In this document: in pieces, positions 1 to 11,449 of the stretch
How the letters are laid out: every line of letters starts with the position of its first letter
Position numbering within the stretch: the stretch's first letter is position 1
NCBI GenBank assembly: GCA_039654915.1
Contig: CM077599.1
Coordinates: 9,550,501-9,614,500, forward strand
Origin: Aquilaria yunnanensis
Taxonomy: Eukaryota; Streptophyta; Magnoliopsida; Malvales; Thymelaeaceae
Direction: 5' to 3'
DNA: 64,000 bases
Notes under the pieces: generated by a model
Databases searched by the model: none
What the model was told of the DNA's origin: nothing
Seen by the model: the letters and a program-made list of their open reading frames with translations, nothing else
Made by a program: the position numbers and the translations under genes

Positions 1-1550
1 TGAAATTATTTCACTTTTCTAAGACAATTATTTATTACTATAAAGTATTAGAAATATGTCTTCATGATATAATAAAGCTTTGTATAAAAAAAATTTCAAA
101 ATTTTAAAATGACTCATTTATATAGAAAATAAAAAAAACATGATTCTTCCTTAAGAGACATAACTATTCATAAATATGTGTCTTTTGAAATAGACATAAT
201 TATTTATGAAGAAATGTGTCCCTTATAAAAGACATAATTGCTAGAAAAGTCATAATTATTTGAATTTTAATTAGTTTATGAAATTAATTAAATTTAAATA
301 ATCAAAATATATTTTCCATTTATATGATGGTTACAAACTACACATGTAACGTAAAAATATTCTAATAACTAGATGAAGGTTGAGAGAGTCAATCCCATTG
401 TTGTTTTTAGAGGAGGAGTGGTTGGCTAATTAGGTGGGGGAGGATGAGGAAGAAGAAGGAGAGGTCCTATGGGTTGTTCAGTGATTGTGAGTGGATTATC
501 TAATTGGAAAGGCCAAATCAGTTATGAGTAGATGATCATTGTCCGGCCTAACAATTATGAGTTCTAGTAGCAAAATTCGAGAACTCGTCATTCTATGCTC
601 AAGGCCAATACCGATGTGTTCAAGTTGATCTAGATTGGCCTTACTCTATCGATCAATAAGAGTAATTAACCAAATGTGGGAAAAGTAAATTCATACATAT
701 GGGAATTCAACTTGAGAGACTTTAATGTAGCTCGAGATGTGCACGTTGTATGATTTTGTGGACCTGCTTTTGTTGCCAGTAATCTGATCAAATGTTTTGG
801 CAACCAACTAAGACAGACCATGGTGGTCCATTGGCCTTGGAGGGTATCGTCCTTAGAGGGTATCGGTAGAGCATGAAACCGGAGGAGAAAGAGAGGGGTT
901 GTAGGCTTGTAGCCTTATAAGATAGGCCTTCATAATTATTAGGGACTGAAAATGTAATTATTCATTTTGTCTCTATCACTAAGATTAAGATATATGCTTT
1001 TTCTAGTTTTTTCCCTCTAAATTCAACTTTCTTATTCATATAAGTTCACTTGCTTTAGTTTACCATTTGTAAAAATATATTTAATTAACCGTTTTATTTA
1101 TCTTTGATACTTATAACAAGTATTATTAGTATTTAGTTTATCGTTTTGAAGTTATTATAATTTTTAAAATGATTGGAGCTGAGCTATCATGTTTCTATCA
1201 TTCAATTAATAGTTATTGAATATTATTTAATTAAAAGTTTGAAATGAAAAAATTTTCCTAAAAACAATATGAATTTCTGTGAGGCAAAAACACTGAGGAC
1301 TAAAAGTGCTATTTATCCTATAATCTGGGGCTGATATGGAATTTTCCATCCCATTAACATTTTCCGTTAAAAAAAACTTATGAAAATGGAATCTTTTTTC
1401 GGATTAGGGACCTAAGGTGAACGATTTCGAGGTTAAGGTTGAGAATTGAACAACATTTAAAGGATAGTTACCACGATGTATATTGCCCCGAGCCTTGTCT
1501 GTATTGAATTGAATAATGGGATTAAGATTTAAGAGGGATGGAGATTACGA
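1..1550. other. AT-rich intergenic DNA, no gene seen
   Basis: I see no coding region here. Around 150-260 the motif 'gacataattattyat' recurs loosely several times, as if from a decayed short repeat. The block 360-960 is less AT-rich and may be an old transposon fragment, but I recognise no domain in it. Confidence 0.5.
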
Positions 1551-1555
1551 ATCAA

Positions 1556-1722
1556 ATCGTTTTAATTTAAATTAAATTAATTCAAAATAACTTATTTTTA
1601 TTTTTAAATTTTTTTATTTGAAACCAATTTCATTTGAAAGCCAATTAAATCTATATAATATTAAAATTTAAATAAAATTAACTCTATGTAAAAAATATAT
1701 CAAAATATCAACATATTACATA
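1556..1722. repeat. Partial copy of palindromic MITE family A
   Basis: This is an internally deleted copy of the AT-rich foldback element seen more completely at 1996, 20547, 32756 and 34149. It keeps the left terminal block and the 'ccaatttcatttgaaag' core followed by the 'taaataaaatt' block of the right arm. Confidence 0.5.
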
Positions 1723-1995
1723 AGTTCAAAACGAATATGGTGCAATAAAAATGTTTCCTTTTCTCGTGTTCTGCTACGTCATTGTCTCTTGTTGTTATGT
1801 ACCAAATATTATCCCTTACTGTTGATTTATTCTATCAGTAATAATAAAAATCCTGACAAAAGAGAAAGAAAAAATAATTATTTCCAAAACACAATATTGG
1901 TGGGAAAAACAAAAAAGTAAATGCATGCAATAATTATTCAATAAAACTATTATCATTTCTTCCTTTCATTAATCATCAATTGTCAAAGATTGAGA

Positions 1996-2324
1996 GTCAA
2001 TTTATTTTAATTTAAATTACTTAATCTATAATAGCTTATTTTTATTTTTACATTTTTTTGTCAAGAATCAATTTTAGTTGAAAGTTAATATCATATAAAT
2101 GTAATAATCTATTTGAAAATAAATTTTTATGATGCTATTAAATTTTTATAAATTTTTCTTTTTAATGCCTAAAACTAGAAAAAAATTCATAAAAAATTAG
2201 TAAGATTATAAAAATTATATTTTAAATGAATTATTATACTTACATAATATTAACTTTTAAATAAAATTATTTTTGACTAAAAAATATATAAAAATATAAA
2301 TAAATTATTTTAAATTAAATTGAC
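1996..2324. repeat. Palindromic MITE, family A
   Basis: A foldback element of about 330 bp. It opens with 'gtcaatttattttaattt' and closes with the near inverse complement 'aaattaaattgac'. The interior is also inverted: 'gaaaataaatttttatgatg' on the left is mirrored by 'aaaaattatattttaaatga' on the right. There is no coding capacity. It belongs to a family with about six copies in this window. Confidence 0.65.
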
Positions 2325-2700
2325 AGATATTAAAATTAATTTGCTCGAAATCATGAAACTATAACATAAAAGAGTTTCTATAAAATCGGTTCTTTGAGTT
2401 GTCATCTTGATGAATTCAAAAGAAATAAAATGCGGGGAAAATAGCATGAAAGGACCAATGACCTTTCCATACCGTGTTTGACAACGCACGATAACACCAA
2501 ACTTGACCAGCATGTCAGAGCATATCAGAGGTCTCGCATACACTAAGGCTATTTGACATAATTTTTTTATTTTAGATGTTGTTATTAAACTTTTCTACTT
2601 CTGTTCTAGCTAATATTTTTATTTACTTAAATTTTAAAATATGGTGTTCTTGTACGCTTACGTCCACTTTCCCCACATTAGCTATTAGATAACATAAGTA
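2325..2700. other. Intergenic, nothing recognised
   Basis: AT-rich DNA. A short open frame on the minus strand has no recognisable domain and I do not support it as a gene. Confidence 0.4.
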
Positions 2701-3000
2701 AGCATGATAAAATTTAACCCAACTCAATATCTTATATTGACCCACTCAAATCCAAAACTAACCTGACTTGATTTGATAAAAAATAAATAAATAACCCGAA
2801 CTCAACTGTGCCAGCCTAACTTGAACTTGAACCCAATTGAAGTGAAACCCGAGAAAACATGAATCCAAATGAATCAAACACAAAATACCAGAACTTAGAA
2901 TGATCGAAACCTGAAATGACCAAAACTCGAGACTAACCTGATTTGAACTCAAAATGACCCAACAACTAAACCCGACATAAACCGATTTTAACCTAAATCA
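2701..3000. repeat. hAT-like subterminal repeat block
   Basis: Repeated short 'acccgaac', 'aacccaa' and 'aacctga' motifs with drifting spacing. This is the style of the subterminal regions of non-autonomous hAT elements in plants. A second block of the same style lies at 4560-4812. I could not place terminal repeats or target duplications, so the call rests on composition only. Confidence 0.35.
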
Positions 3001-3740
3001 ACATAAATATATGGTCGACAAAGATTTAATTTTTTTTTATATATTGCTTAATTATCTAAATTACACATCAATTATGACCATATATTTTAAGAAACTTTTA
3101 AAACTATAAAAAAAATTATTTAAGGGTCTTTGAATAATAAATTAACAAAATAATATGCTTTACATAGTGATCTTTTGGAATTTAATACTTTATCAATTTT
3201 CTTATACATTTTTTTAAAGCAACTAATTGACACACTGGGTCTTATCTAATAGTTAAATTAGATGGTGACTAATCTAGACTAATCTATATTGAGTAGCAGT
3301 ATATCCTTTAAGGAAAATTTCATTTGTCGTACAAAAATTTACTTTTCATTTTTTTTGGTAATCTTGCATAAATTTATTGAATTGTTATATATTTAGATTG
3401 ATTAACTAGGTTTCAAATTTCAAGTTTACTGCACAAACTTTAATTGGTAAATATAATATTAATTTAATATAGTTGATTGTTTTAAATTAGGGCATTTAGA
3501 TTTTGATTTAATTAAAATGGGTCTCTTTATTGTTTGAAATTTAATTTAATTAATTTCAAATGTTTCGAATTAGGATATTTTTATGTTTAGTCCAAATAAA
3601 TTTTTTAATAGTTTTTTCTTCCATTGGTATTAAGATTCCCACCTTGCCTCGTACTTCTAATATTCGTGTCTTGTATTAGTAAGAATGGTAAATATAACAT
3701 TATTTTTAATTATTTATCTTTAACTTTGAATTTACCTTAC
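3001..3740. other. AT-rich intergenic, nothing recognised
   Basis: No gene, RNA or bounded repeat seen. Confidence 0.4.
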
Positions 3741-3952
3741 TATAAACCCTAAACCCTGAAACCCTAAACAATTAACTTAACCTAAACCATAAGCCTCTAA
3801 TCCTAACCATAAACAATATACCTAAACCTAAACCATAAATCATAAATCCTAAATCCTGTACGCTAACCCTAATTGAAACTTTAACCTTAACTATAAGCCC
3901 TCAATTCTAACTCCAAGCCTTAACCTTAAAACCCTAAACCCTAAACCTAAAC
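3741..3952 (+). repeat. Degenerate interstitial telomere-like repeats
   Basis: The stretch is made of imperfect CCCTAAA units. The clearest are 'aaaccctaaaccctgaaac' near 3746 and 'aaaccctaaaccctaaac' near 3929. Between them are decayed forms such as 'cctaaacc', 'aatcctaa' and 'aaccataa'. CCCTAAA is the usual plant telomere repeat. The array is short and diverged, so it is an old internal tract and not a chromosome end. Confidence 0.7.
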
Positions 3953-4555
3953 TTTCCTTTTTTATTACCTTTCATATTTAATGAGTTTTATATTTGAGGG
4001 ATTCCATATTTAATAACTTTTCTTTTTTTGGAACATCCATATTTAGTACGTCTTACAGTCAAAGACTTTCATATTTAATAAATTCTATATTTAGGTTCTT
4101 CTAAAATAAGTAATTCCATATTTAGTAAGTTTGGTGACTTTGGTAGGCAATTATAAAATTACAACATTGATCCCTAAACTTTTAAGTATAGTGCAATAAG
4201 GTTCCTCAATTTTAAAAACTTTCATTTTGGCCAGCATAATAATTACAATATAAGTCCTTAAACTTTTCAAATTTTTACATTTTCATCCATAATTTTTAAA
4301 ATTTTTTAGTATAGTCACTAATAGGGTAATAGTGAACTGAAGTTATATTTCATAGCAATTTCATAACAAAAATTAGATATAACAACAAATTTGTCAAAAT
4401 AAAATTAAGAAAATTTTTATGAATTTTTTAATTTAACATACTAAGAAAAGATTAATTAATTTAAATTAATTGCACAAGAAATTAAATTATTTAATTTAAT
4501 TGTTAACAAAAATTAAATAAAAAATGAATTGATTAAATAATTTTAGCATATACAC
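3953..4555. other. AT-rich intergenic with one possible MITE arm
   Basis: The block 4150-4330 has the feel of the outer arm of a foldback element ('gatccctaaacttttaag', 'aagtccttaaacttttc'), but I find no partner arm nearby. Nothing else is recognised. Confidence 0.35.
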
Positions 4556-4559
4556 CAGT

Positions 4560-4812
4560 AACACAAACAAATCCGCCTAGTCAACCCTAGTTTGGATTAA
4601 AACATGACATGAAATTACTTGAAACTAAAATCGACCAGACCTATGTTGAACCCGAACCTAAATAAATCCGACCCAACCCAACATGAATCCGAAATCCACT
4701 CAACTCGAAATCAACCCGAACCCACATAACTCAATCTGGACCCAAATTCATACTAACCGAATTAAATTCGAATCTGAATGATCTGACACGACTCATCCAA
4801 TTGTCATCCCTA
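4560..4812. mobile_element. hAT-like non-autonomous element (right end)
   Basis: Dense 'acccgaaccc', 'atccgaccc' and 'aactcgaa' motifs lead to the terminus 'attgtcatcccta' at 4800-4812. Its complement, 'tagggatgacaat', is the usual terminal sequence of plant hAT MITEs. The left end was not placed. Confidence 0.45.
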
Positions 4813-4949
4813 ACTCTAGATCACCTAGGCCTTAGCTACATGCTATTCCATTTTTGACATGGAAGGGTGAATATAATAGAACTCCTCCAACTTCCATGTA
4901 TTTGTTATTTTGACCATCAATTTTAGATTTTGTCAACTGAATCAGCATT

Positions 4950-4971
4950 TGTGTGTGTGTGTGTGTGTGTG

Positions 4972-5002
<31 letters not shown>

Positions 5003-5003
5003 T
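4950..5003. repeat. Compound (TG)n(CT)n microsatellite
   Basis: About 12 TG units are followed directly by about 13 CT units. The frames that open across it on both strands are artefacts of this repeat. Confidence 0.9.
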
Positions 5004-5681
5004 CCTTTTTCTTTTTCCTTTGATGGTAAAAGTACCTTCATTTTTGGTCCAAACAACAAAAGCTTCTACAAAAGGGCTACCTTCACAAGTGTATACACGA
5101 GTAATCACTACTAAAAAAACCTTTTTACCAATGGCTCATTGTCCAACGGCTCCAACGTGCTAGGCCGTTGAAAACTGCAAAAAAAATTGACCCTTGTGAA
5201 AAAAAAAACTCCAACGGCTTGACCATTGGAAATGTTGAAAATTTTTCAACAGGCACTTTTCTAACGGCCTAAACCGTTGGAAAATAGTAAGTTAAATTAT
5301 GCATCTTAGTATTTATTGTTTCCAACTACCTAGACCGTTGGAAAATATGCAAGCATCTCACTATTTATTGTTTCCAACGGCCTAGGCCGTTGGAAATTAT
5401 TTTTATTTTTTCAACTGCCTAGGCCGTTGGAAAACATGAAAGTTAAAATGTTTTAATTTTTCCAACTGCCGAGGCCGTTGGAAATTTTTTGATATATCAA
5501 ATACACACACATTTATATATATGCATATTTATATTGCATTGATATTGATATTTATATATATTTATATAATATATCATAATATATATTTACCATAATACAT
5601 ATATATTAATACGTATATATATCTTACACATTATTATTAAATTTATACATAGTATATGATATATGATGTATATGCCATACA

Positions 5682-5682
<1 letters not shown>

Positions 5683-5741
<59 letters not shown>
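5683..5741. repeat. (ATT)n microsatellite inside the CACTA element
   Basis: About 19 near-perfect ATT units, followed by TA-rich sequence. Confidence 0.9.
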
Positions 5742-5747
<6 letters not shown>

Positions 5748-5964
5748 CACATATGTTAATGTATCATATATATGATATATATTAACATATATATTACATA
5801 TATTAATCTATCATATATATTATACTACAATATTTTATATATTATAATATATGTAACATATATATTAATGTATATAAATATATTTTAATGTTTCATATAT
5901 ATAATGTATGTAACATATATTTTATACTATACTATAACTTAACTCATATATATCATAACTCAGC

Positions 5965-6010
5965 CCAAATATTAAAGCCCAACCCATATAATCCCTATAT
6001 ATACATCTTA
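5965..6010 (+). promoter_or_regulatory. Promoter-like segment inside the CACTA element
   Basis: 'agcccaacccata' is followed by 'ccctatatatacatc' (a TATA-like box) and 'ctagccctagtcaaccct'. AGCCCA and AACCCTA-like motifs upstream of a TATA box are common in plant promoters of growth-linked genes. A C/T-rich, 5'-UTR-like stretch follows. Inference only: it may drive the family's transcript or come from a captured gene. Confidence 0.35.
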
Positions 6011-6212
6011 ACCTAGCCCTAGTCAACCCTGCCGCTTACAATCTCTTCCCTCTCACAATTTGAATTCACCATCTGGAAATTTATTCTCTCTTCCTCGTCG
6101 CTGTGCTCCCTTGCCCTTGCCGCTGTGCTCTGTTGATCTCTCTGCTCTTGCTCGCTCTCGCTTCGCCCGGCTTCGTCGCACTCTCTGCTTCGTTGCTCGC
6201 TCTCGGTCTCGC

Positions 6213-6480
6213 TCTCCATCGCCGACCGACCGCCTAGGCTCGCCGTATGCTGCCCGATCTTCCACTTTGGCTCACGTCGCACCAGATCCTCCGGTGCTCC
6301 GCCTTCATTTCTATCCGCCCGTGCTCCGTCGGTCGCTCTCTCTGCTCGCTCTCCATCGCCGACTGACCGCCTAGGCTCGTCGTATGCTGCCCAATCTTCC
6401 GCCTTGGCTCATGTTGCGCCAGATCTGCCAGTGCTCCGCCTCGGGTTCGATCCGCCAGCGCTCCTCCGTCGGTCTCTGCT
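6213..6480. repeat. 137-bp tandem duplication in the CACTA interior
   Basis: The segment starting 'ctccatcgccgaccgaccg' at 6214 recurs as 'ctccatcgccgactgaccg' at 6351, and similarity continues through 'cgtatgctgccc' and 'ttggctca'. It is far more GC-rich than its surroundings. A 104-residue open frame (6060-6374, plus strand) crosses it; it is rich in Ser, Arg and Leu with no recognised domain, so I do not call it a gene. Confidence 0.7.
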
Positions 6481-7000
6481 TTTCTTGTTTTTTTTTTTTT
6501 GTGATATTTGTCAGATCTAGTTTAGAATGATTTTTCTAATTTTTTGTAATTTTTTTATTTTTGTAATTTTATGGTTTTTTTGATCTTCTTCTTTGAATAT
6601 TTTTTTTATGTAGGTATAAGAATAATTATTTTAAAGTTTTTAGTTATATTATAAAATATAAAATATAATTTTGTAATTTATAAATTTTTATTTTTTTATT
6701 TTTTTCTATAAAGTTTCCAACGGCCTTAGTCGTTGGTATCGTTTCCAATTGCCTTAGCCATTGGTTTCGCTTCCAACGGCCAATGGCTCAAGCCGTTGGA
6801 AAACCTAGTAACCCAAACCACAACCTTAGTTGTTAGAAATTTGTAACAGCTCCATTTTCCAATGGCAAAAAAAAGAGCCGTTGGAAATATTTTTTCAACG
6901 CATGCTTTTCCAACAGCCTTATTTCCAACAGCTTAGCATTGGAAAACTCATTTTTCCAACACACAAGCTGTTGGAAAAAACCCATATTTTAGTCGTGAAT

Positions 7001-9320
7001 TGAATTGACCTCGCAATCAACAATACCATGCATGGAATTTTGATAAAAGATGCACGTTGCACTTTGCATACAACGCAACAGACATTTGCACACATTTGCG
7101 TTGCTAATCTGGTGCTATTTGGGAGCTTGAGCCACTCGGGTTGATTTTGTCTCCAAGGTCAATATATGTTCACTTCTCAAAATCTACAACTAGTGGCATG
7201 CCTTCTAGAACCACCAGATAGACTTTGCAAGGATGGGTGGTAGAGTCGTCTTATATCATGAGCTGCTAAAGCAGCTGCAACTAGGGGCATAGCCATGAAG
7301 GGACGGGAGGTGCCAATCATTTCCCCTAGAATTTTAAAAATTCATTGATGGTAGTTAGATATGAGATAGAGATGTACAAATATAAAATTTAGGTTCTTAG
7401 CTGTATAGTTTGGAATTAATAAGGGGCTTTAGTATATTTAGGCTTTTTTTTTTGTTTAAGGAATATAGTGGGGTATATCTAAGGAGCCCATGTACAATTA
7501 GGTCCTTAATTACAAAGAGGAAAGAATTAATAAGTGACCGTGTACAATTTTTCCCTTGATTTAGGAATTGTGAAGATTGTCAATATAGAAAAACGATTTT
7601 GTTTCAGTAACAAGCAGAAAAGAGCTCTCTCACTCGCCTTCATGTACATACCTAGTTTCTCCGATTTTGAGAAGAATTTAAAAAAAAAAAAAATTGTCCT
7701 CGTTTTATTATTCTTCTTCTTCTATTCAAAATCTATGCAAACTTCTAAGTGTAATTTCACATTTTCACCAAAAATTGGAGAAATAATTAGGGTTTGGTTC
7801 GCCACATTAGGGCGTTCATCTCTTGTGAGGATATGAGTTTAATCAGGTTATGAGAGGTTCAAATAGACCTTTAGTTGAAGGATTAATTAGGCCATGTACA
7901 TGAGAGAGACATTTGCTTAAAAATTGGCTAAGTAGAAGTTAACTCACCAGCTGAAATTCATAGCTCTTGGATCATATGTGAGGCCAACATCTAGCAGTAC
8001 AGCTCGCTCTAACTAAAATTTTTAGCTAAGCCCCTAACTGCAATTAGCTAAAGTTGATCTCTCATTTTTAATTTGCATGGTTGCGCCCACTCCTTGTTTC
8101 CCATTATTCTCCCCAACGACAACATTAATGGTGATAATTAAGTTCAACCATTTGAGTTTGGTGCTTTATGCCGCAAGTGACAAGACCTCTCTCAGTTTGA
8201 CGGGTTATGGCAATGATTTGATCCTTGCCTAAGGATTTTATACCCGCCCCAATAAATCGTTTGCATTTCTTCTTTTGAGAGTAACATGAAATTCAAGGCC
8301 GATCATCATATCACATAACCATGCACCCTAAAAATAAGAAACTAAAACAAAAAACTTCTTTTAAGAAAAAATTCTAAAATAAAATTTTAAACTTCTTAAT
8401 TAAGATTTCAATAAATTTACAATTTAAATAAATAGTCACTTAATGGTGTGAAATAATAATAATGTAATTTAATTTAAAACTCATTGGCGTTCACCTTATT
8501 TGAAAAAAATGAAATATATGTATGACCTAGTCAATAAATTATTTTTCTTTTTCAGAAAACTTGTTGTACTCCTTCACTAATGAAGAGAAAATGTGACTCC
8601 AATACAAACAATCGTCAAAAGAAAGGGAGAAATGGAATTAGCTTGGCAGAGAAGAAAACGGTGAGGTCCCTGACCGGCGCACTATTCTATGGAAGAACAA
8701 TATGAAGATGGGTTTTTCAACTTTGTTGTCTGCCGGCTCCTTTTTCTGAATACTCAGTAGACATGGAACCCAGCCCTTAACCAATCTATTCATTTACCTT
8801 CTCAATCTCTCCATGTCGTTACTAGACATTACGATAATGTAATGTAACCCCACCAACTACCATTAGTGCAATATTGTATATATGCGTGTCTCGTTGGGAC
8901 AAAAACCAAACTTTTGTTTGGATAACGAGAGCTCCTTTTTGACTTTTTCTTTTATAGCTCTTTTATAGCAGAAGCAAGGGAGATTAAGGGACAGATTAGT
9001 AACAGAAACAAGTTTTCATGTTGGGAATACGAATGAGAGTGCACTAACTAATAAGGCAAGGCTGATTACCAACAAAAGAATGCGGGACAACAACTGAAAG
9101 AGAGATAAAAAGGGACGCAATTCCAATCATGCAGAGAAGAGGATTTCCATTCATTTCTAAAGTAATGGATTTCCGAGTCTATTTTCCACCCAAGTGTATC
9201 GGCCCCCTCCTTTTCTCCCTGTGATGTGGAACGCATTCATTTTTATGTACAATACTAAATATAGATTACTAAAAGTTAATTAGTAATCAAGGAATCTAAC
9301 TGTCTATTTAATCCAACCAT
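7001..9320. other. Intergenic DNA with decayed repeats
   Basis: Sequence near 7280 ('aactaggggcatagcc') and the complement of about 8020-8045 ('gttaggggcttagct') look like remnants of one terminal inverted repeat, which would bound an old element of about 0.8 kb. I could not confirm target duplications. The rest holds nothing I recognise. Confidence 0.35.
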
Positions 9321-9798
9321 GTTAACGTGTTATCTTTAAGGCCCATAAATTTATTCCATTTTTATCCCCATTTATCTTTTTCCCCAAATTCTCAAAACGC
9401 AACAAGTACTCAATTGTGATTTGGACCTGATCTTGCTCGCCAAGGAGCTTGCTCCAATCTTGCTTGGTTCTTGCTTTGATTTTGCTCCGATCATTACCGG
9501 CGTGCTTCGATTTTGCTCCGATCATCGCCAACTTGCTTCGATTTTTCTCTGATGCTTTGATTTTGCTCCAATCATCATCAACTTGCTTCGATTTTGCTCC
9601 GATCATTGCCGATCTTATGAGCAGATTTTGCTCCGATCATCACCGATCTCATAAGCTGATTTATGGGCAGAATGGGGCAAGACCAAAAGCACTAAAAGAA
9701 CAATGGAGGTAGAGGAAGACAGAATCGGTTGTAATTCCATATAACTTCAAGGGTAAAAGCATCATTGACATAAGTCTAATCAGTAATAACACGTTAAT
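9321..9798. mobile_element. Possible MITE carrying a minisatellite
   Basis: 'gttaacgtgttat' at 9321 is mirrored by 'aataacacgttaat' at 9785-9798, giving short terminal inverted repeats around 478 bp. The interior holds the 31-bp minisatellite listed separately. Target duplications are not clear, so the class is unknown. Confidence 0.45.
9478..9660. repeat. 31-bp minisatellite
   Basis: Units begin 'gattttgctccgatcat' and end near 'aacttgcttc'. Starts at 9478, 9509, 9540, 9559, 9590 and 9624 give a period of 31 bp, with one short unit of 19 bp and one longer step of 34 bp. Open frames on both strands follow the repeat and are not genes. Confidence 0.75.
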
Positions 9799-11440
9799 TC
9801 GGTAACTTTAAACGAATTGGCCCTAAGAGTACTTAAAGGAGGATGTAGTTCTACATGGTTGCTTCATTTAACTCAGTTTGGTTTAAATTTTAAACTCTTA
9901 AGTTTATTCAACTTGGACAAGCCTACTTGCAATATCATTTTGACCATCCATAGATGTAAAACAATAGAGAGGTATTATCATTGAAAAAAAAAAACAACAG
10001 AGAAGAAGAGGAAGAAGAATTAAGAATGAGAAATCTGTACGTAATCAATGAGGGAGTTGTACTTCTAGTTATCATTCATATCAACTGGTTGGTGTAAGAG
10101 ATGAGTATGAGGGTAAGCAATTGTGTTCAAAATGAACAATAATTTAATGGACAGGGACATGAAGATTAAAGAGGAGTTGACGCCAAATTCACGTTTTTAG
10201 GTCCGGTTGGTTAACCCATCCAGCGGTTTAGTTGGTGCTACGTCAAACTAATTTTGCACATTTTTATTTGTGACTCGTTCACAACCCAATCACCAATTTC
10301 TCTTACCGAACCCTTGCCTTGCTTGCCTTGCCTTCTGGTGCTGGTGGGCTCCCTTCCTGTCCCATATTTTATTTATTCTCTTCTGTTGACCATTAGTTAT
10401 AGTATTAGTTAATTGAATTGGTACTTCCAATTATGATTGGTTTTGACCCCAAAAACAAAACTATAAATGATTGGTCAGAAAAATGTTAACTTGAAAAATA
10501 AGAGGTCAGAGAAGGGAATCCTATATATTTATTGTCTACGTAATTTAATTGAAGGATGCTGGAGGAACGTTCTTAAGATTACAATTTACAAGAACAAGTC
10601 AGCCAAATAACAAAAAATGTGCAATTGTCACACACTCATAATTCTTAGTCGTTTCTTCTTTCTTCAAGCTTTCAATTCGACCACATATATATATATATAT
10701 ATATATGTAAGGATTGTTTTCTTCTTCTTCTTCTTCTTTTTTGTAATTAGAATAAAATATAAGAGGAAATCAAGAAGAGTAAAGGATGCAAATTGGTTGG
10801 CATTCATCACTTTCTACCTTGGCACAACTAGGATCAAGTGACTCTACAAGGAATCCAAGATGGCTATGAGTAGGTGAACAAGACAAAGAAGATTCATGCT
10901 AAGGGATAATATGTCCAAGATTGCTTGTAACACATGCGAAAAATTAGTAACAATTGTTACTGGCAAAAGGCCTTAAGTAGACACAAAAGATGTTCCTTCA
11001 TAAACGGCATAGATTTCAACTTACAATGCAGATTCACAGTAGAGAAGAAGATTCCCCTAATGGTGTCTTGGATGGGTGTTGATACCCAACCATATATGCC
11101 TAAGCGACCGCACCCATCCCTGTTGAACTTTTCTAGCCACTATCAGGGATGAAGATTTCTAGACAACAAAACATGCTTTGATGCTAACTATGGCCCCAAG
11201 AATAACAAGTAAGTAGGAGATCAAATGGAAAGTAGGAGAACCTCTATTGGAAATTATTGGCCATATATAACTGCAGGTCACGATCATCCTTTATGGAGGT
11301 TAAGATAGGACATGAAGCATGAAGATGTATTCATTGTGACCAATTCAGATAGTCCAAAGAGTGGCTATTAGAACATGGAATCAAGCTGGAGGGTAGTGCT
11401 TCTAGTGATTTAGTATGAAAGCTAGCCATTCTCCAAGTGA
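9799..11440. other. Intergenic; possible LINE 3' end in its right part
   Basis: No gene is recognised. An (AT)n tract lies at 10684-10707 next to a (TTC)n run. The part right of about 10850 may belong to the 3' end of the decayed LINE that follows, since it is continuous with it and of like composition, but I see no diagnostic domain there. Confidence 0.4.
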
Positions 11441-11449
11441 AGCATAATT

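Larger units (their letters stand above)
5106..6997. mobile_element. Non-autonomous CACTA (En/Spm) element
   Basis: The left end is CACTACTAAAA and the right end, read on the other strand, is CACGACTAAAA (10 of 11 match). The element is flanked by the 3-bp duplication AAT (5103-5105 and 6998-7000), as expected for CACTA transposons. Both subterminal regions (5140-5490 and 6715-6975) hold about 13 copies of a roughly 23-bp palindromic motif of the form 'ccaacggcctaggccgttgg', the layout to which the transposase-accessory protein of En/Spm-type elements is known to bind. No transposase domain is present, so it would depend on a partner. The 1.9-kb body holds an (ATT)n tract, AT-rich DNA, and a promoter-like segment with a GC-rich stretch at about 5980-6480. 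Confidence 0.85.

Noticed and set aside
4832..5163. Overlapping frames on both strands across 4950-5003
   Set aside because: They are translations of a (TG)n(CT)n microsatellite.
6019..6374. Three overlapping frames in the CACTA interior
   Set aside because: Arg/Ser-rich translations of C/T-rich sequence on both strands, no recognised domain; kept only as a possible captured fragment.
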